A stretch of DNA of 64,000 bases from Pokkaliibacter sp. MBI-7 (GTDB lineage: Bacteria; Pseudomonadota; Gammaproteobacteria; Pseudomonadales; Balneatricaceae). The notes under the pieces are model-generated. The model saw only the letters and a program-made list of their open reading frames with translations. It was not told where the DNA came from and did no database searches. Position numbers and translations under genes: made by a program. Below are positions 8,793 through 17,817 of the stretch, in pieces; positions within the stretch are counted from its first letter, which is position 1; every line of letters starts with the position of its first letter. The stretch is from positions 4,055,001 through 4,119,000 of the forward strand of contig NZ_JARVTG010000001.1 of assembly GCF_029846635.1 (NCBI RefSeq). Direction: 5' to 3'.

Positions 8793-10016
8793 ATGACATC
8801 CGCAGTGGCCGCCGGTGACCTTCTGCCGCGTGAAGTACACCCTCTGCTGGCGCAGTGTGCCGATCAGGTCTGTGACTGGCTGGCCAGCCAGGAGCAGGCC
8901 ATGATCGACTGTCTGCAGGCGCTGGTGGATACCGATTCCAACAGCTATGACCGCGATGGCGTCAATGCTGCCGGGGCGCTGATCAGGAGCTGGCTGGAGG
9001 CGGACGGTATTGAATGCGTCTGGCACGCCAATGAGACCTACGGCGATGCGCTGGAGGCGCGGGTTGGCAGTGGCAGTCAGCCGCCGGTGCTGCTGATGGG
9101 CCATCGCGATACGGTCTTTCCCAAAGGCACGGTGACACAGCGTCCCTTTAGCCGCGAAGGCATGAAGGCCTTTGGCCCCGGCGTGGCAGATATGAAGTCC
9201 GGGCTGGTGCTCAACTGTTTTGTATTGCGTGCCATTCACCGGCTGCAGCAGCAGGGGAAGATGGCAATGCTGCCATTTCCGGTAGTGGCCCTGTTCACCG
9301 GCGATGAAGAAATTGGCTCTCCCGAGGGCCGGCATACCATTCGCCGGGTCGTCGAAGGTGCTCGCGCCGTCTTCAATGCGGAGCCGGGGCGTATCAGCGG
9401 CAATGTGGTGTCGGCCCGTAAAGGCGGTGCCAGCTTTGAAATCCAGGTACAGGGCAAGGCTGCGCATTCCGGCGTCAATCATGCCGATGGTGCCAGCGCC
9501 ATTGGTGCGCTGGCGCATATCATTACCGCCCTGCACGGGCTGACGGATTATGAGGCAGGTGTCACCACCAACGTCGGTTTGATCAGCGGTGGGATGTCAT
9601 CCAATACTGTGGCGGCCAGTGCCACAGCCAAGCTGGATCTGCGCTTTGTGACGCTGGAGCAGCGCGACCGGGCCTTTGCCCGGATTGAGGCAATTGTGGC
9701 AGCAGAACATGTGCCGGGCACCCACGCCAGCCTGATGCTGAAGTCGGAGTTTTCACCCTTTGAGGCGCGCATGAGTGAGCAATTGCTGGCGCTGTACAAA
9801 CAGCAGGCCGCAATCGTCGGATTTGCCGTTGATGGTGAGTTTACCGGGGGCTGCTCCGATGCAGGCTTTACCTCATCCATGGGGGTACCGACGCTGTGTG
9901 GCACCGGGCCTGTTGGCGCGAAAATGCATACCGATGCGGAATTCTGTCTGCTTGATACCTTTGTGCCGCGGGCTCAGGCCGTGGCGCGTTCGGTACTGAT
10001 GCTGGGGGCAGGCTGA
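8793..10016 (+). CDS. M20-family metallopeptidase, carboxypeptidase G2-like
   Basis: The protein has 407 residues. The start at 8793 follows AAAGGAG at 8779-8785. The metal site is complete: H104 and D106 in GHRDTV, D133 in GPGVADMKSG, and E172/E173 in FTGDEEIGSPEG. The dimerization domain contains GKAAHSGVNHADG. The C-terminal part resembles the glutamate-carboxypeptidase/ArgE branch. It lies 146 bp after the other M20 gene in the same direction and is probably co-transcribed with the transporter. No export signal is seen. Likely role: intracellular release of an amino acid from imported peptides or N-acyl amino acids. Confidence 0.9.
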   Translation: MTSAVAAGDLLPREVHPLLAQCADQVCDWLASQEQAMIDCLQALVDTDSNSYDRDGVNAAGALIRSWLEADGIECVWHANETYGDALEARVGSGSQPPVLLMGHRDTVFPKGTVTQRPFSREGMKAFGPGVADMKSGLVLNCFVLRAIHRLQQQGKMAMLPFPVVALFTGDEEIGSPEGRHTIRRVVEGARAVFNAEPGRISGNVVSARKGGASFEIQVQGKAAHSGVNHADGASAIGALAHIITALHGLTDYEAGVTTNVGLISGGMSSNTVAASATAKLDLRFVTLEQRDRAFARIEAIVAAEHVPGTHASLMLKSEFSPFEARMSEQLLALYKQQAAIVGFAVDGEFTGGCSDAGFTSSMGVPTLCGTGPVGAKMHTDAEFCLLDTFVPRAQAVARSVLMLGAG

Positions 10017-10039
10017 GAGGCTTTTTTCAGGCAAAAAAA

Positions 10040-10062
10040 GGCCCGGCGGGGGCGCCGGGCCA
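10040..10062 (-). terminator. intrinsic terminator, leftward
   Basis: On the minus strand GGCCCGGCG-CCCCC-GCCGGGCC is followed directly by TTTTTTT (plus-strand A-run at 10033-10039). This is a textbook rho-independent terminator for leftward transcription. It lies about 490 bp beyond the phasin stop codon, so it ends either a long phasin 3' UTR or a separate RNA. Confidence 0.8.
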
Positions 10063-10553
10063 AGATGCGAGTAAGTCGCTCTTACTCTCAACCAACTTTA
10101 CAAACACCAACGCAGTTGTGAGGGAGTTCCAACTGCACGTACCAACAACGAAAGATCACTGTTAACAAAGAATTAACGTTAGAACGCATTAGCTGTTAAT
10201 GGCCATTGAAAGTACCCGCCCCACATCAAGCACTCGCTCCTGCTGAGACAGTCAGGTTGTGCTGTTACCTCGCACCAATGACTTAACCGAATCCATCAGA
10301 CCAACCGGTCAATCCGTCTCATATCAAGAGTGAGGCCTGTTCTCGCTTCCCGATAAACATTGGACAGGTAACGTGAGCCGCCAAGAAGCGGAGTTGCATC
10401 AGCGGACAAGTTGCCTTGCGCTGAAGGTGTGCCCACCGCGCTGACTGATGCCTGGTTTCCTGCCGCATACGTCAGTCAGCACTGCGTGGTGGGTATGGAG
10501 ACTATCGTCCGTGACGTTCCAGTCCTGAAAGGTTTACAACATGAGTGTGGCGA
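10063..10553 (-). other. 491-bp non-coding stretch with several stem-loops (possible RNA)
   Basis: I see no convincing protein gene here. Upstream of the leftward terminator there are stem-loops in GAGTAAG/CTTACTC (10069-10088) and CAGTTG/CAACTG (10112-10134), and a longer-range 9-bp inverted repeat GCTGACTGA (10440-10448) / TCAGTCAGC (10472-10480). The series of hairpins ending in a strong terminator suggests a structured leftward transcript: a phasin 3' UTR or an independent small RNA. No match to tmRNA, RNase P RNA or a GGA-rich Csr-type RNA was recognised. Confidence 0.4.
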
Positions 10554-10910
10554 TCAGGCCTTGAACTGGGTCATCCAGCTCTTCATGGCGCTGCTGTAGG
10601 CATCGCTCAGCTCATCGAACACTTTGCTGCTGGCATCGCGTGCTTCCAGCATCAGGCCCATCTGCTTCTGGGCATTGCTGACGAACTTGCTGTCCAGGTT
10701 CTTGGCATAGACCGCCTGAGCATCAAAAGCCGCCACGATGTCTTTGGCAGAGGCCAGCTGCTTGGCCTGGTTGATGCTGCTGGAGACCAGCTCACGGCTG
10801 TATTCGGAATATTCTTTCAGCATGGTTTCGGCAGTCTTCTTACCGATTTCGCCCAGTTCGATCATGGGCTGATACACTTTTTTGATGTCTTCGAAGGCTG
10901 TCTTATACAT
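10554..10910 (-). CDS. phasin-family protein
   Basis: The protein has 118 residues. The start at 10910 is chosen because GAGGAG lies a few bases upstream on the minus strand; an earlier in-frame start would add ten unrelated residues. It is wholly alpha-helical and amphipathic, beginning MYKTAFEDIKKVYQP and ending SAMKSWMTQFKA, as in Phasin_2-type proteins. Such proteins coat polyhydroxyalkanoate granules. No PHA synthase lies in the window, so a granule role is inferred from family only. The gene stands alone between convergent and distant neighbours and has an unusually long 3' non-coding region. Confidence 0.8.
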   Translation of the reverse strand: MYKTAFEDIKKVYQPMIELGEIGKKTAETMLKEYSEYSRELVSSSINQAKQLASAKDIVAAFDAQAVYAKNLDSKFVSNAQKQMGLMLEARDASSKVFDELSDAYSSAMKSWMTQFKA

Positions 10911-11210
10911 AGTGCGCTCCTCGTATGTTGCGCTGCACAAAGTTGATATGGATGATTTTTAAACAGCACCGGGATTATGTCAACAGCTATTTTGTGCGGT
11001 GCAATATGGAAAATTGTTTCAGCTGCAGGTCGCTTTTGGGGGGGACAAGTAAGGTTATGATTTTATTGCAATTGATGCGCTGGTAAGTGTGCCATGCCAT
11101 ATGTTTCAGCCTGTTGTCAGTCTGATAACGGGAGTGATGAAGGCAAAATATGAAGCATCTGGGGCTGGAGGCAGAGTGGTGGGAGGTGCATTTTTTACCG
11201 GGGCAGAATG
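10911..11210. other. intergenic region upstream of phasin
   Basis: About 300 bp between the phasin start and the terminator of the ackA-pta operon. It must contain the phasin promoter on the minus strand. No clear -35/-10 pair, repeat or small gene was recognised beyond a G-run near 11037-11043. Confidence 0.4.
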
Positions 11211-11242
11211 ACAAGAAAGCGCCATGACCGGCGCTTTCTTGT
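11211..11242. terminator. terminator hairpin after pta
   Basis: ACAAGAAAGCGCC (11211-11223) pairs perfectly with GGCGCTTTCTTGT (11230-11242) around a 6-base loop. It lies 24 bp past the pta stop on the minus strand. The stem ends in T-rich sequence on both strands, so it may work bidirectionally. Confidence 0.65.
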
Positions 11243-11265
11243 TGCTGGGCAGCAAAGCTCTGTGA

Positions 11266-13407
11266 TCAGCTCGACTGGGTAGCCTGAATGGCGGTCAGGG
11301 CGATGGTAAAGACGATATCTTCCACCAGCGCACCGCGTGACAAGTCGTTCACCGGTTTGCGCATGCCTTGCAGCATGGGGCCGATACTGATGACGTTGGC
11401 ACTGCGCTGGACCGCCTTGTAGGTGGTATTACCGGTATTCAGGTCCGGGAAAATGAACACCGTCGCCTTGCCTGCCACGGTACTGCCCGGCGCCTTGCTG
11501 TGCGCGACGTTTTCCATGACAGCCGCATCGTATTGCAGCGGGCCGTCGATCAGCAGATCGGGGCGGCGCTCACGGGCGATTCGGGTGGCAGTGATAACCT
11601 TGTCTACATCGGCACCGGTGCCGGAGCCGAGCGTACTGTAGCTGATCATCGCCACGCGCGGCTCAACACCGAAGGCCCGGGCGGAGTCGGCACTCTGGAT
11701 GGCGATCATCGCCAGCTCTTCGGCGTTGGGGTCGGGGTTGATGGCACAGTCGCCGTATACCAGTACCTGATCCGGCAAACACATAAAGAAGATCGACGAC
11801 ACCAGACTGTAGCCGGGAGCCGTTTTAATCAGTTGTAGCGCCGGGCGGATGGTGTTGGCAGTGGTATGCACGGCGCCTGAGACCAGCCCGTCGACAGTCC
11901 CCTGATGCAGCATCATGGTGCCCAGTACCACATTGTCCTGCAGCTGCTCTTCGGCAATCAGGTCGGTCATGCCTTTGCTCTTACGCAGCTCCACCATGGG
12001 TGCCACGTAGTCCTTGCGCACGCTGTTGGGGTCAACGACGGCCACGCCTTCACCCAGTACTACACCACTTTGCTGGGCAATCAGGCGGATTTCCTCCGGG
12101 TTGCCAAGCAGTACGCAGCGGGCGATCTTGCGTTCGGCACAAATGGCCGCAGCCTTGATGGTCCGTGGCTCGTTGCCTTCGGGCAGAACGATGGTCTTGC
12201 TGGCGCGACGGGCGCGCTCGATCAGCTGGTAGCGGAAAGCCGGCGGCGACAGACGGCGCACATAGTCGCTGCTGCGGAAGCTCTGCAACCACTGGTGGTC
12301 GATGTGCAGTGCGCCTTCTTCCTTGACCTTGTTGATGCGCTCGGCGTCGTCCAGCGGCACTTCCTGATTGAAGCGCTGCATGGTGATGGCGGTCTGCCAT
12401 GAGCCGGTCGAAATAGCCATCATCGGCAGGCCGCTGCGCATGGCCTGTTCACACAGGCTCATTACCGAGGGGGCGGGAGTGAAGCCACCGGTAAACACCA
12501 GTGCGGCAATTTCTACCCCGTTGAGTGCGGCAAGACAGGTGGCCAGCACTACGTCATCACGATCACCGGGGGCGAACACCAGCGTGCCGGGGCGCAGTTC
12601 ATCAATGACGTTGGCGACACTGCGGGCCATCATGGCAATACGGGTGACACGGCGCACGGCCATGGCGCCCTCATTGATGATGATGGCGTCGAAATAGCGG
12701 GCAATATCCAGTGCGCGGGGGGCGCTCAGGTCGGGTGTCCAGGGCAGGGTGCCCAGCAGGCGGAAATCGTTGCTGAACAGAGTGCTCTGTTCACGCACCT
12801 GTTCAGCACTGATGCTCTGGGTGAAGGTACGGTCCATGCTGGCGTCAGGGCGGGTACGCCCTTCGCGGTCAATGGGGGCGCCCAGCTTGTTGACGATACA
12901 GCCCAGCACCCGTTTGTGCTCGATGCCACCGTAAGCGCGGGCGGTGATCTCAATGTGATCTTCCAGTTCGGCCGGGGTATCAATCCCCGGTGCGGCCACC
13001 AGCACAATCTCGGCATCCAGTGCACTGGCAATGGCCTTGTTGAGGCGGGTCGAATAGTAGTGGCTCTGGGTCGGCACCAGCCCTTCGATGATGACCACGT
13101 CGCAGTCATCCGGGCGGTAGTCTTCAAAACGGCCGACGATTTCTTCCAGCAGCTCGTCGCCGCGGTCTTCACTGAGCAAGCCTTCGATATAACGAATTTC
13201 CAGCGGCGGTGCGATAGGGTGCTTGCAGGACGAGGCGAGCATCTGGGTGGAGCGCTCAGGGCCACTGTCACCGGGATGAAGCTGGGCAATGGGCTTGAAG
13301 AAATGCACCTTGATGCCCTGCTGATCCATGGCATGGAACAGTCCCAGTGCAGCGGTGGTGAGGCCAACGCCCAGACCTGTGGGCACCAGCATCAGCGTTC
13401 TGATCAT
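11266..13407 (-). CDS. pta: phosphate acetyltransferase (long, three-domain form)
   Basis: The protein has 713 residues, the length of E. coli Pta. It has an N-terminal P-loop NTPase-like domain (VPTGLGVGLTTAALGL, residues 8-23), a central DRTGG domain (about 215-330) and a C-terminal PTA_PTB catalytic domain (about 385-710, starting VLPEGNEPRTIKAA). It converts acetyl-CoA and phosphate to acetyl phosphate and CoA in the cytoplasm, giving overflow acetate together with AckA, or runs in reverse for acetate uptake. The ATG overlaps the ackA stop by 4 bp. The operon order is ackA then pta. Confidence 0.96.
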   Translation of the reverse strand: MIRTLMLVPTGLGVGLTTAALGLFHAMDQQGIKVHFFKPIAQLHPGDSGPERSTQMLASSCKHPIAPPLEIRYIEGLLSEDRGDELLEEIVGRFEDYRPDDCDVVIIEGLVPTQSHYYSTRLNKAIASALDAEIVLVAAPGIDTPAELEDHIEITARAYGGIEHKRVLGCIVNKLGAPIDREGRTRPDASMDRTFTQSISAEQVREQSTLFSNDFRLLGTLPWTPDLSAPRALDIARYFDAIIINEGAMAVRRVTRIAMMARSVANVIDELRPGTLVFAPGDRDDVVLATCLAALNGVEIAALVFTGGFTPAPSVMSLCEQAMRSGLPMMAISTGSWQTAITMQRFNQEVPLDDAERINKVKEEGALHIDHQWLQSFRSSDYVRRLSPPAFRYQLIERARRASKTIVLPEGNEPRTIKAAAICAERKIARCVLLGNPEEIRLIAQQSGVVLGEGVAVVDPNSVRKDYVAPMVELRKSKGMTDLIAEEQLQDNVVLGTMMLHQGTVDGLVSGAVHTTANTIRPALQLIKTAPGYSLVSSIFFMCLPDQVLVYGDCAINPDPNAEELAMIAIQSADSARAFGVEPRVAMISYSTLGSGTGADVDKVITATRIARERRPDLLIDGPLQYDAAVMENVAHSKAPGSTVAGKATVFIFPDLNTGNTTYKAVQRSANVISIGPMLQGMRKPVNDLSRGALVEDIVFTIALTAIQATQSS

Positions 13408-14660
13408 GCTTGCTCTCCTTGTGCGGCAGTCGCCAGCGCGACGCTGTCACGGGCAATCATCAGTTCTTCATTGGTGGGAATAACCCATGCCGCAGCGTGG
13501 CCGTTCTGACTGATCCTGCCTGCCTTGCCGCGAATACACTGCTCGTTGGCCTCGCTGTCGAGCTGAAGACCCAAAAAGCCCAGCCAGTCGAGGGTGCGGG
13601 CACGGATCAGCGAGGAGTTCTCGCCGATGCCACCGGTAAATACCAGCGCATCAAGGCGGCCAAGGGGAATCATCAGCTCGCCGACGGCCTTGGCCAGACG
13701 ATAGGCATAGATTTCCAGTGTCAGCTGCGCCTGCTCGTGGCCATTTGCCGCGGCTTCTTCGATGGTGCGGCAGTCATTGCTGAGGCCGGAAAGGCCCAGC
13801 AGCCCGCTCTTTTTCCACAGGATGGCATCGATTTCGTCAGTGCTTTTGTTCAGGCGGTGAGCCAGATAGGCAATGATGCCCGGGTCAATGGAACCGCAAC
13901 GGGTGCCGTGTACAACGCCTTCGAGCGGGGTCAGGCCCATGGTGGTATCAACCGAGTGGCCATGCTTCACGGCGGTCAGGCTGGCGCCATTCCCGAGGTG
14001 AGCGATGATCAGGTTCAGCCCGGCTGCGGGTTTGTTCAGCAGGCGGGCGGCTTCAGCGGTGACATAGCGGCAGCTGGTGCCATGGAAGCCGTAGCGGCGT
14101 ACGCCAAGATCCCGGTAGTACTCGTAGGGCAGCGGGTAGAGGTAAGCATAATCCGGCATTTCCTGATGGAAGGCGGTATCAAACACGGCCACTTGTGGCA
14201 GCTGCGGGAAGGCTTCCTGAGCCGCTTCAATCCCCAGCAGGTTGGCCGGGTTATGCAGCGGGGCCAGGTTACTGCAGTCGGCAATACGCTGCTGACTCAG
14301 GCTGTCGATCAGGATGGCTTCACGGAAATGTTCGCCACCGTGAACTACACGGTGGCCAATCGCCGTCAGCGACTGCACCAACGCCGGATATCCCTGCAGG
14401 TACGTGACCAGCGCTTGCAGCGCGGCTTTGTGAGTAGGGGGCGTCAGTGCCTGTGTCTGCTTCGCGCCGTTCTGCTTGAAGACGATTTCAGCATCGTCAC
14501 TGCCCAGACGTTCGGCCATGCCTGACAAAGGCTGCCCGCCAGTGCTGGCATCGATGACCGCGAATTTGAGGGAGGAGCTCCCGCAGTTGAGGACCAGTAC
14601 ATAGCTGGCCGCGCTGCTGACGGGGGTACTGTTGATTGAGGCATCGTTCGTAGATGTCAT
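13404..14660 (-). CDS. ackA: acetate kinase
   Basis: The protein has 418 residues from the ATG at 14660; an in-frame GTG two codons upstream is an alternative. ASKHA kinase motifs are all visible: LNCGSSSLKFAVID at the N-terminus, RVVHGGE, GFHGTSCRYV, HLGNGAS, HGTRCGSIDPG and FTGGIGENS. It transfers phosphate between acetyl phosphate and ADP, making ATP during acetate overflow. It is translationally coupled to pta through an ATGA overlap. About 15 N-terminal residues (Ser/Thr/Asn-rich) precede the conserved core, a small extension relative to E. coli AckA. Confidence 0.96.
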   Translation of the reverse strand: MTSTNDASINSTPVSSAASYVLVLNCGSSSLKFAVIDASTGGQPLSGMAERLGSDDAEIVFKQNGAKQTQALTPPTHKAALQALVTYLQGYPALVQSLTAIGHRVVHGGEHFREAILIDSLSQQRIADCSNLAPLHNPANLLGIEAAQEAFPQLPQVAVFDTAFHQEMPDYAYLYPLPYEYYRDLGVRRYGFHGTSCRYVTAEAARLLNKPAAGLNLIIAHLGNGASLTAVKHGHSVDTTMGLTPLEGVVHGTRCGSIDPGIIAYLAHRLNKSTDEIDAILWKKSGLLGLSGLSNDCRTIEEAAANGHEQAQLTLEIYAYRLAKAVGELMIPLGRLDALVFTGGIGENSSLIRARTLDWLGFLGLQLDSEANEQCIRGKAGRISQNGHAAAWVIPTNEELMIARDSVALATAAQGEQA

Positions 14661-14934
14661 ACGCACACTTCACTGAATAGTTGAATTCCTGCCCCATAAC
14701 GACCACGAGCCTGCGCTACCGCTGTCTTGAGAGCGGGGAAGGTCAGAGCTCAGGATTATTGTTGTTATGAAGCGTGAGGGGCACGTCGTTGAGTAACCAT
14801 AGCCCATCCACGGTAATGGGCCACTTTTCCAGTCAGGCAGTGGAGGCTGCCCTGTTGTTATGTTCTGAGTGGTACTTGTTATGGGCTGCACAGCCAAACG
14901 CTACTCAGCCCTGATGACAATTTGGAGTGTTGCT

Positions 14935-15777
14935 TTACACCGCTGGCATTTCACTGCTGAAGCGCATGGAGAGGTCCACTGCTTTGCAGTCCTTGGTCAG
15001 GCCGCCAATGGAAATATAATCAACGCCGGTTTCGGCGATGGGCACCAGCGTCAGGTCGGTCACGTTACCCGAGGCTTCCAGTTTGGCCCGGCCAGCAGTC
15101 AGGGCTACCGCCTCGCGCATTTGCTGCAGGGTAAAGTTATCCAGCATGATGATGTCGGCGCCGGCTTCAAGCGCCTGCTGCAGTTCGTTATGGTTTTCCA
15201 CCTCGACTTCTACCGGTTTGCCGGGCGCCAGCTCGCGCGCTTTGCTCACTGCTTCAGCAATCCCACCGCAGGCCATGATGTGGTTTTCCTTAATCAGAAA
15301 AGCATCAAACAGGCCAATGCGATGATTGAAGCAGCCGCCCTGAGTCACCGCGTATTTTTGCGCCAGACGCAGGCCGGGCAGGGTTTTGCGGGTGTCGAGA
15401 ATACGCACCTGGGTATGGTCTACCAGATCAGCATAATGGCGGCAGCGGCTGGAAGTGGCAGACAGGGTCTGCAGAAAGTTCAGGGCGGTACGCTCCGCTG
15501 TCAGCAAGGAGCGGGCAGGGCCCGTCAGACTGAACAGGCGGGTATTGGGGCACACCTGATCACCTTCGCTGATGTACCATTCCACTTTGATCTGCGGGTC
15601 GACCTGACGGAAAACTTCATCCACCCACGGCCGGCCACTGATGACGGCCTCATCGCGGGAGATCACCGTTGCGGCAGCCATGCGCTCTGCGGGAATCAGC
15701 GCCGCCGTGATATCGCCAGCACCTATATCTTCTGCCAGTGCATTGCGTACGGTGTCTTCAATTCCCAGATGCTGCAT
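14935..15777 (-). CDS. nadC: nicotinate-nucleotide pyrophosphorylase (quinolinate phosphoribosyltransferase)
   Basis: The protein has 280 residues, normal for NadC. Signatures include DTRKTLPGLRLAQKYAV, GGCFNHRIGLFDAFLIKENH (substrate and PRPP site), VEVEVEN, IMLDNF, LEASGNV and GVDYISIGGLTK at the C-terminus. It converts quinolinate and PRPP to nicotinate mononucleotide in de novo NAD synthesis. It is divergent from ampD, an arrangement known from many gammaproteobacteria, including the E. coli ampD-nadC neighbourhood. It is followed by ackA in the same direction after 274 bp. Confidence 0.96.
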   Translation of the reverse strand: MQHLGIEDTVRNALAEDIGAGDITAALIPAERMAAATVISRDEAVISGRPWVDEVFRQVDPQIKVEWYISEGDQVCPNTRLFSLTGPARSLLTAERTALNFLQTLSATSSRCRHYADLVDHTQVRILDTRKTLPGLRLAQKYAVTQGGCFNHRIGLFDAFLIKENHIMACGGIAEAVSKARELAPGKPVEVEVENHNELQQALEAGADIIMLDNFTLQQMREAVALTAGRAKLEASGNVTDLTLVPIAETGVDYISIGGLTKDCKAVDLSMRFSSEMPAV

Positions 15778-15920
15778 TATTTTCTGCCTTGTAGTCGCTG
15801 GTGATGAGTGTGTTGCAGGTTCTGCTGACCTGATTCACGATGCTGCCGAATGCGGCATATACCTTACGGCACCTTGCTGGCAATTTGCTGGACGAGGGTG
15901 CCGTGTGACATCGAGAGTGC

Positions 15921-15951
15921 GGGATTTTACTGAACTTTAGTGGTAAAACCC
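15921..15951. promoter_or_regulatory. inverted repeat between nadC and ampD
   Basis: GGGATTTTAC (15921-15930) and GTAAAACCC (15943-15951) form an inverted repeat with a single bulge around a 12-base centre. It lies in the divergent nadC/ampD promoter region. It may be an operator for an NAD-responsive regulator, but no known consensus was matched. Confidence 0.3.
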
Positions 15952-16014
15952 AAGCGCAGTTGCCCCTGATGTTTATCTTTCAGGCTGAATTCACAGAACT
16001 TTTTGCCGAAGATC

Positions 16015-16587
16015 ATGACTGTATTCACTCCCCTGAGCATTACTGACGGCTGGCTTGATGCGGCACGTAAGGTGCCATCGCCCAATCACAATGAGCGGCC
16101 CGCAGACGAAGTCAGTCTGCTGGTGATCCACAATATCAGCCTGCCGCCCTGCCAGTTTGGCGGCCCCTATATCGAGCAGTTATTCACCAACTGCCTCGAT
16201 CAGGATGCGCACCCGTTTTTTGCCGGCATTGCCTCGTTGCGTGTGGCGGCCCATCTGCTGATTCGGCGTGATGGCGAACTGGTGCAGTTCGTCGGTTTCG
16301 GTCAGCGCGCCTGGCACGCCGGTGTGTCCTGTTTTGCCGGACGTGAAGGCTGTAATGATTTCTCCATTGGTATCGAGATGGAAGGCTCTGACTTCGAGCC
16401 CTTCACCACCGTGCAGTATCAGCAGCTGGCTGCGGTCACGGAGGCGATTCAGCGAGCCTATCCGCAGATCAGTGCAGAGCGCATTACTGGCCACAGCGAT
16501 ATTGCCCCTGGCCGCAAAACGGATCCTGGCCCTTATTTTGACTGGACGCACTATCGGGCTTTACTTCCGGCTTCAACAAAAGCGTGA
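16015..16587 (+). CDS. ampD: 1,6-anhydro-N-acetylmuramyl-L-alanine amidase
   Basis: The protein has 190 residues from the ATG at 16015, close to E. coli AmpD; an in-frame TTG four codons upstream is possible. The zinc site is intact: H39 in LVIHNIS, and H160 and D170 in GHSDIAPGRKTDPG. The EMEG segment carries the catalytic Glu. The N-terminus (DGWLDAARKVPSPNHNERP) is typical of AmpD. It is cytoplasmic and cleaves anhydro-muropeptides during wall recycling. In many gammaproteobacteria its loss derepresses AmpC beta-lactamase. It is divergent from nadC and followed by fbpC after 72 bp. Confidence 0.95.
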   Translation: MTVFTPLSITDGWLDAARKVPSPNHNERPADEVSLLVIHNISLPPCQFGGPYIEQLFTNCLDQDAHPFFAGIASLRVAAHLLIRRDGELVQFVGFGQRAWHAGVSCFAGREGCNDFSIGIEMEGSDFEPFTTVQYQQLAAVTEAIQRAYPQISAERITGHSDIAPGRKTDPGPYFDWTHYRALLPASTKA

Positions 16588-16659
16588 CGCTTTTGCTAAC
16601 GAGAATGGTTGGCTTTTATACTTGGCTGCGACCAGATCAGAGTGAGAACGCCAACCGTG

Positions 16660-17700
16660 ATGGATAAAGTGCTGGAAGTGAAGGGCCTGCAGTGCCGCTA
16701 TGATGGGCAGCCGGTAGTCAGCGAGGTCAGCTTTCATCTGCATGAGGGGGAAATCGCCTGCCTGCTTGGCCCCAGCGGTTGCGGCAAGACCACCGTGTTG
16801 CGGGCGCTGGCGGGGTTCAATGCCGTCGATGGTGGAGAAATTGAACTCTATGGGCGGGTGCTATCTGCTGCAGGTGTGCATCTGCCACCGGAACAGCGTC
16901 GCATCGGCATGGTATTTCAGGACTATGCGCTGTTTCCGCATCTGACCGTCGCGCAGAACATAGCCTTCGGTCTGAAGGGCTTAAGCCGTAAGGACGTTGA
17001 TACCCGGGTCAGCGAGCTGTTAAGTCTGGTGCAGCTGGAAGGGAAGGGGCAGCGCTATCCCCACGAACTTTCCGGTGGTCAGCAGCAGCGTGTGGCACTG
17101 GCCCGTGCGCTGGCCCCGAAGCCTGATCTGTTGCTGATGGATGAACCGTTCTCCAATCTGGATACCGATCTGCGTCGTCATCTGGCCCGCGAAGTGCGGG
17201 AGATTCTCAAACAGCAGGGTATTCCCGCGGTACTCGTGACCCACGATCAGGAAGAAGCCTTTGCCTTCTCCGACAAGGTCGGTGTGCTGGCGGAAGGTCG
17301 TCTGCATCAGTGGGATTCTCCCTACAACCTCTATTATTCTCCCAGCAGCCCGCGAGTAGCGGCCTTTGTCGGCAAGGGCGAGTTTATTCCCGGCACCGTG
17401 CGTGATGGTGTGCTCTGTACCGATGTGGGAAATGTGCTGCTGACCTGCAGTCAGTGGCAGGACGGTGATGAGGTGCAGCTGTTTGTGCGTCCTCATGAAA
17501 TTGTCCCTGCTGACGCTGAAGGGGCTCAGGCACAGATTCTGGCCAAGGAGTTCCTCGGCACAACCACCCTTTATACGCTGCAGCTGTCGAGTGGGCGCCT
17601 AGTGTCATCGGCTGTCGACAGCCATATTGATCTGCAGGTGGGAGAGGTGGTTACTGTCAGTCTGCAGCCGCCCCGGCCGGTGACCTTTGCCGCTGCCTGA
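16660..17700 (+). CDS. fbpC: Fe(III) ABC transporter ATP-binding protein
   Basis: The protein has 346 residues. The ATG at 16660 is chosen so that the ATPase core begins about six residues in. Walker A (GPSGCGKTT), Q-loop (FQDYALFPH), LSGGQQQRV, Walker B (LLLMDEPFSNLD) and the switch histidine (VTHDQEE) are intact. A C-terminal TOBE-like regulatory domain spans about 245-345. The FbpC subclass is inferred from the length and from the convergent fbpB and fbpA genes. It is separated from its usual operon partners: it lies on the opposite strand, tail to tail with fbpB. Confidence 0.88.
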   Translation: MDKVLEVKGLQCRYDGQPVVSEVSFHLHEGEIACLLGPSGCGKTTVLRALAGFNAVDGGEIELYGRVLSAAGVHLPPEQRRIGMVFQDYALFPHLTVAQNIAFGLKGLSRKDVDTRVSELLSLVQLEGKGQRYPHELSGGQQQRVALARALAPKPDLLLMDEPFSNLDTDLRRHLAREVREILKQQGIPAVLVTHDQEEAFAFSDKVGVLAEGRLHQWDSPYNLYYSPSSPRVAAFVGKGEFIPGTVRDGVLCTDVGNVLLTCSQWQDGDEVQLFVRPHEIVPADAEGAQAQILAKEFLGTTTLYTLQLSSGRLVSSAVDSHIDLQVGEVVTVSLQPPRPVTFAAA

Positions 17701-17739
17701 CTGGTCTGTGCCTGTTCAGGCCGTCAGCAACATATCACC

Positions 17740-17772
17740 AACATAAAAGACGCAGAGTGCGTCTTTTATGTT
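17740..17772. terminator. bidirectional terminator between fbpC and fbpB
   Basis: AACATAAAAGACGC (17740-17753) pairs perfectly over 14 bp with GCGTCTTTTATGTT (17759-17772) around a 5-base loop, with A-rich and T-rich flanks. It lies between the convergent fbpC and fbpB genes and should stop both transcripts. Confidence 0.85.
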
Positions 17773-17817
17773 TTACGGGGGCTGTATGTTTTTCAGCCGC
17801 GTCAGGTATAGCCGCCG

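Noticed and set aside
10063..10553. tmRNA, RNase P RNA or Csr-type RNA
   Set aside because: None of the conserved core sequences of these RNAs was found, and GGA motifs are too few for a CsrB-like RNA.
13410..14525. 371-codon plus-strand frame opposite acetate kinase
   Set aside because: No family resemblance; the minus strand has unmistakable AckA motifs.
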